Shown here piece after piece: positions 60,899-64,000 of a stretch of 64,000 nucleotides of DNA; the stretch's first letter is position 1, and each line of letters opens with the position of its first letter. Origin of the DNA: Nonomuraea turcica (GTDB lineage Bacteria; Actinomycetota; Actinomycetes; Streptosporangiales; Streptosporangiaceae); NCBI RefSeq assembly GCF_030718205.1, contig NZ_JAUZQF010000037.1, positions 30,548 through 94,547 of the forward strand. Reading direction: 5' to 3'. Below the pieces are notes generated by a model. It saw only the letters and a program-made list of their open reading frames with translations, ran no database searches and had not been told where the DNA came from. A program made the translations under genes and the position numbers.

Positions 60899-62446
60899 GT
60901 GTCTGAATTCGACACAGTGCTGGTGGTCGACTTCGGCGCGCAGTACGCACAGCTCATCGCCAGGCGGGTGCGCGAGTGCCACGTCTACTCCGAGATCGTC
61001 CCGTCGACGATGCCCGTCGAGGAGATGATGGCCAAGAATCCCAAGGCGATCATCCTCTCCGGCGGTCCCTCCTCGGTCTACGCCGAGGGCGCGCCGCCCG
61101 TGCCGCATGGGTTGTTCGAGACGGGCGTGCCCACGTTCGGCATCTGCTACGGCTTCCAAGCCATGGCGCAGGCGCTCGGCGGCGAGGTGGCCCGCACGGG
61201 CGTGGCCGAATACGGCGGCACCGCGCTGGAGGTGCTCGACGAGGGCATCATCTTCGCCGGCCTGCCGGCCAGCCAGAAGGTCTGGATGTCGCACGGTGAC
61301 AGCGTCGCGGCCGCGCCCGAGGGCTTCCGGGTGACCGCCTCGACGCGCGAGACCCCGGTCGCCGCCTTCGAGCACGTCGAGCGCGGCCTCTACGGTGTGC
61401 AGTTCCACCCCGAGGTCCTGCACTCCGAGCACGGCCAGGTGGTGCTCAAGCACTTCCTCGACGCGGCCGGTTGCCGCCCGACCTGGACGATGCTCAACAT
61501 CGTCGAGGAGTCCGTCGAGGCCGTACGCCGCCAGGTCGGCGAGGGCCGCGCCATCTGCGCGCTGTCGGGCGGCGTGGACTCGGCGGTGGCCGCCGCGATC
61601 GTGCAGCGGGCCATCGGCGACCGCCTGACCTGCGTCTTCGTCGACCACGGCCTGCTGCGCAAGGGCGAGGCCGAGCAGGTCGAGCGGGACTTCGTGGCCG
61701 CCACCGGCGTCAAGCTGCGGGTGGTCGACGCCTCTGACCGCTTCCTCAAGGCGCTGGACGGCGTCACCGACCCCGAGGAGAAGCGCAAGATCATCGGGCG
61801 CGAGTTCATCCGCGTCTTCGAGGACGAGCAGCGCGCCATCATGGCCGACGGCCCCGTGGACTTCCTGGTCCAGGGCACGCTCTACCCTGACGTGGTCGAG
61901 TCGGGCGGCGGCACCGGCACCGCCAACATCAAGTCCCACCACAACGTGGGCGGCCTGCCGGAGGACCTGCAGTTCAAGCTGGTGGAGCCGCTGCGCGCGC
62001 TGTTCAAGGACGAGGTGCGCCGGGCGGGCGAGGAGCTCGGCCTGCCCGCCGCCATGGTCTGGCGCCAGCCGTTCCCCGGCCCCGGCCTCGGCATCCGCAT
62101 CGTCGGCGAGGTGACCCGCGAACGCCTGGCCCTGCTGCGCGAGGCCGACGCGATCGCCCGCGAGGAGCTCTCGCGGGCCGGCCTCGACCGCCAGATCTGG
62201 CAGTGCCCGGTGGTGCTGCTGGCCGAGGTGCGGTCGGTGGGAGTGCAGGGGGACGGGCGCACGTACGGCCACCCGGTGGTGCTGCGGCCGGTCACCTCGG
62301 AGGACGCGATGACGGCGGACTGGGCGCGGGTGCCGTACGACGTGTTGTCGCGGATCTCGACCCGGATCACCAACGAGGTCCGGGAGATCAACCGGGTCGT
62401 CGTCGACGTGACCAGCAAGCCCCCGGGCACCATCGAGTGGGAGTGA
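60899..62446 (+). CDS. guaA: GMP synthase (glutamine-hydrolysing)
   Basis: Converts XMP to GMP, the last step of GMP synthesis, completing the pathway with guaB. 515 residues from GTG 60899, 8 bases after a G-run ribosome-binding site. Class I glutaminase domain (about 1-195): Cys in FGICYGFQAMAQ, His in GVQFHPEVLHSEHG. ATP pyrophosphatase domain (about 200-390): ALSGGVDSAVAAAI P-loop. C-terminal dimerisation domain with PFPGPGLGIRIVGEVT and SKPPGTIEWE. The gene is about 23 kb from guaB. Confidence 0.98.
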   Translation: MSEFDTVLVVDFGAQYAQLIARRVRECHVYSEIVPSTMPVEEMMAKNPKAIILSGGPSSVYAEGAPPVPHGLFETGVPTFGICYGFQAMAQALGGEVARTGVAEYGGTALEVLDEGIIFAGLPASQKVWMSHGDSVAAAPEGFRVTASTRETPVAAFEHVERGLYGVQFHPEVLHSEHGQVVLKHFLDAAGCRPTWTMLNIVEESVEAVRRQVGEGRAICALSGGVDSAVAAAIVQRAIGDRLTCVFVDHGLLRKGEAEQVERDFVAATGVKLRVVDASDRFLKALDGVTDPEEKRKIIGREFIRVFEDEQRAIMADGPVDFLVQGTLYPDVVESGGGTGTANIKSHHNVGGLPEDLQFKLVEPLRALFKDEVRRAGEELGLPAAMVWRQPFPGPGLGIRIVGEVTRERLALLREADAIAREELSRAGLDRQIWQCPVVLLAEVRSVGVQGDGRTYGHPVVLRPVTSEDAMTADWARVPYDVLSRISTRITNEVREINRVVVDVTSKPPGTIEWE

Positions 62447-62516
62447 CGTAGGCCGAGCTGGCCGGACTCGCTCCAGTAGGTGCCGTCCGGCCGTCGGCAG
62501 GCGGGTGCCTACTGGG

Positions 62517-64000
62517 TCAGCAGTTCTTGCCGCCGTTGATGCACTGCACGACCTTGTTCATGAGCTGCTCCGACATCACGACGATGGCGCCGGCGTGGTC
62601 GGTGTTCGGGCTGTTCCCTTCGCTGGCGAAGCTGTCCACGGCGAACGGGACGTCCGTGCTCTCGGGCTCGGTGGTGGGAACGTCGTCGTACGTCAGCGTC
62701 AGGCGCAGTTGCGGCACGGCCTCGGTGCCGCTCGGGCAGGCCCCCTCCTCGTCGGGGAAGGTGAGGTGGGTGCGGTGGTCGGCGCTGTCGATGTTCTCGC
62801 CGTCCCAGCAGCTCGGCATGTCGAAGACGCGGACCAGGTCGCTGCCGGAGGGGCAGATGGGGTATTTGTCGGTCAGGCGGTCGGTGAAGCCCGTACAGGT
62901 CCACGTCGGGCGGGCTTCGGCGTCGCCGTTGGTCGCGGCTCTGGCGTCGCCGGCGAGCATCCTGAGGAACTGCGGTGGCGCGGTGACCTCGGAGGTCGCG
63001 TTGCCGCGGTACTCCAGTCGCACCGACGACGGCTGTACGGCCGTGCCGGCGGTGTCCCCGTCCGTCTCGGCGCCGAGTACGCGCAAGGCCGGCCAGAAGT
63101 AGGCCGACTGATCGGCCTGGTTGCGGCAGGTGGTGTCCGCGTCGGAAAGGCTCTCGTTGGTGGAGACGGCGTCGGTGGACATGTTGCCGACGTAGTCGTA
63201 TTGGGCCTGGGTTCCGTTGCTCACGCCGGGGGCCGTGATGACGTTGTCGTTGTTGCTGTGGCCCTCGCTGCTCGTGCCGCATCGGGAGACGAACGTGCCG
63301 GTCGAGCCGCTCTCGCTCGGCTCCGGTTGCTCGAAGGCGGCAACCTGCTGGATGTCGACGAAGTCGGCGGCCGACAGCGCGGCGTTCCCCGCATTGCCGA
63401 GGGCGCAGGTGGCCAGGTTGTCGAGGCCGGTGGGGCGTTGGGCGGTGCGGCCAATGGCGATGGCGATGCGGTCGATGGTGGCGCCTCGTTTGGAGGCGAG
63501 GGGGCCGAGGATGGCGTTCTGGACGAAGTTGGGGCCTCCTTGGCCGACGGAGCGGGCTAGTCGGTCGTTGGCTTCCTGGAGTTGTTTGTCCAGGAGGGCG
63601 AGGTTGCGGTCGACCTCGGCCTGGGCGGTGGCCGGTATTTGGGGAAGCTTGTCGGCGACGCTTGGGCAGACGATGGCCTGTCCCGTCCCGGGGCCTGAGG
63701 TCGAGCTTGGGTTGGGGGTGGCCGTCGCGTTGTCGCTGGGTGCCGGTGCGGCCGTGCCGGCGTCGGTGGGTGCCGGTGTGGCCGTGCCGTCGGGGGGCGC
63801 CGGTGCGGCGGAGTCGTTAAGGGTGCAGGTCGCGAGGTTGTCGAGGCCGGTGGGGCGTTGGGCGGTGCGGCCGATGGCGATGGCGATGCGGTCGATGGTG
63901 GCGCCTCGTTTGGAGGCGAGGGGGCCGAGGATGGCGTTCTGGACGAAGTTGGGGCCTCCTTGGCCGACGGAGCGGGCTAGTCGGTCGTTGGCTTCCTGGA
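62517..64000 (-). CDS. Secreted DUF1996-domain protein with duplicated N-terminal module (5' end beyond window)
   Basis: At least 494 residues; the frame is open to the window edge, so the start is not seen. The C-terminal 250 residues are DUF1996: FVSRCGTSSEGHSNNDNVI, QYDYVGNMSTDAVSTNESL, FDMPSCWDGENIDSADHRTH, then many Cys, ending GGKNC. Before it is a module of about 90 residues (VCPSVADKLPQIPATAQAEV ... ATIDRIAIAIGRTAQRPTGL) that recurs upstream: bases 63402-63580 and 63822-64000 are near-identical. Between copies is an Ala/Pro/Thr-rich linker (APTPADAGTAAPAPSDNATA). A secreted surface or enzyme-like protein with tandem modules is likely; function unknown. The GTG at 63224 is only an internal codon. 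Confidence 0.8.
   Translation of the reverse strand, partial: QEANDRLARSVGQGGPNFVQNAILGPLASKRGATIDRIAIAIGRTAQRPTGLDNLATCTLNDSAAPAPPDGTATPAPTDAGTAAPAPSDNATATPNPSSTSGPGTGQAIVCPSVADKLPQIPATAQAEVDRNLALLDKQLQEANDRLARSVGQGGPNFVQNAILGPLASKRGATIDRIAIAIGRTAQRPTGLDNLATCALGNAGNAALSAADFVDIQQVAAFEQPEPSESGSTGTFVSRCGTSSEGHSNNDNVITAPGVSNGTQAQYDYVGNMSTDAVSTNESLSDADTTCRNQADQSAYFWPALRVLGAETDGDTAGTAVQPSSVRLEYRGNATSEVTAPPQFLRMLAGDARAATNGDAEARPTWTCTGFTDRLTDKYPICPSGSDLVRVFDMPSCWDGENIDSADHRTHLTFPDEEGACPSGTEAVPQLRLTLTYDDVPTTEPESTDVPFAVDSFASEGNSPNTDHAGAIVVMSEQLMNKVVQCINGGKNC
63402..63580 (-). repeat. Direct repeat copy 1 in the DUF1996 gene
   Basis: 179 bases identical to 63822-64000 except for four positions, offset exactly 420 bases (140 codons), so the frame is kept. 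Encodes the end of the module including ARSVGQGGPNFVQNAILGPL. Confidence 0.95.
63822..64000 (-). repeat. Direct repeat copy 2 in the DUF1996 gene, cut by the window end
   Basis: Second copy of the same sequence; it probably continues beyond the window, so the true repeat is longer and further copies are possible. Confidence 0.95.

Overview
This window is GC-rich actinobacterial chromosome. The evidence is pervasive GC-biased codon use, many GTG and TTG starts, GroEL1 with a His-rich tail, an ShbA/SigD-type sigma factor near guaB, a GuaB3 paralogue, DUF5319, and the order truA / rplM-rpsI-glmM / coaA / acpS-nnr-alr / tsaE-tsaB-rimI-tsaD / groES-groEL / shbA-guaB-guaB3 / guaA known from Streptomyces and relatives. 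Gene content and style suggest the Streptosporangiales (for example Nonomuraea-like), but that placement is inference. I see no phage, insertion sequence, tRNA, rRNA or CRISPR array.

Layout. 1-4.4 kb: the 3' end of truA, then two paralogous proline-rich single-pass envelope proteins and a CAP-domain protein. 4.5-7 kb: rplM-rpsI-glmM, closed by a strong terminator. 7-12.4 kb, minus strand: two ABC-2 ATPase/permease pairs in one overlapping operon, a DUF389 membrane protein and coaA. 12.4-22.3 kb, plus strand: a PhoX-like Tat protein, acpS, nnr, alr, an alpha/beta hydrolase, tsaE, a surface-type protein with a class F-like sortase, then tsaB-rimI-tsaD. 22.3-27.1 kb: a very regular coiled-coil protein, a methyltransferase, and a divergent MarR / NAD-epimerase pair. 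27.1-30.9 kb: groES-groEL1 under a promoter with a perfect CIRCE operator, then an ECF42 sigma with its DGPF protein. 31-38 kb: two unknown proteins, the ShbA-like sigma, DUF5319, a TrmB/LuxR-type regulator, guaB and guaB3. 38-42.3 kb: Uma2, an L7/L12-CTD-like small protein, a second ECF42 sigma, an SDR, an APH-fold kinase and a GNAT. 42.3-48.8 kb: an amino-sugar catabolic operon (SIS, nagA, PfkB kinase, class II aldolase) divergent from a DeoR regulator, followed by glpD. 48.9-54.5 kb: a secreted subtilisin, a beta-propeller lipoprotein and a transmembrane Ser/Thr kinase. 54.7-60.8 kb: an MBL-fold hydrolase, a cysteine-synthase-like protein, GNAT, DUF885, SDR and membrane proteins. 60.9-64 kb: guaA and a partial secreted DUF1996 protein with a duplicated module.

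Most genes are core housekeeping: translation, cell-wall precursors, CoA, t6A tRNA modification, chaperonins and GMP synthesis. The least ordinary items are the 15-hendecad plus 13-heptad rod protein; the duplicated module of the DUF1996 protein; a cysteine-synthase homologue whose PLP lysine is an arginine and which carries an octapeptide-repeat insert; a sortase beside a tail-anchored protein without LPXTG; the small reading frame translationally linked to the ShbA-like sigma; and a strong orphan hairpin upstream of guaB.
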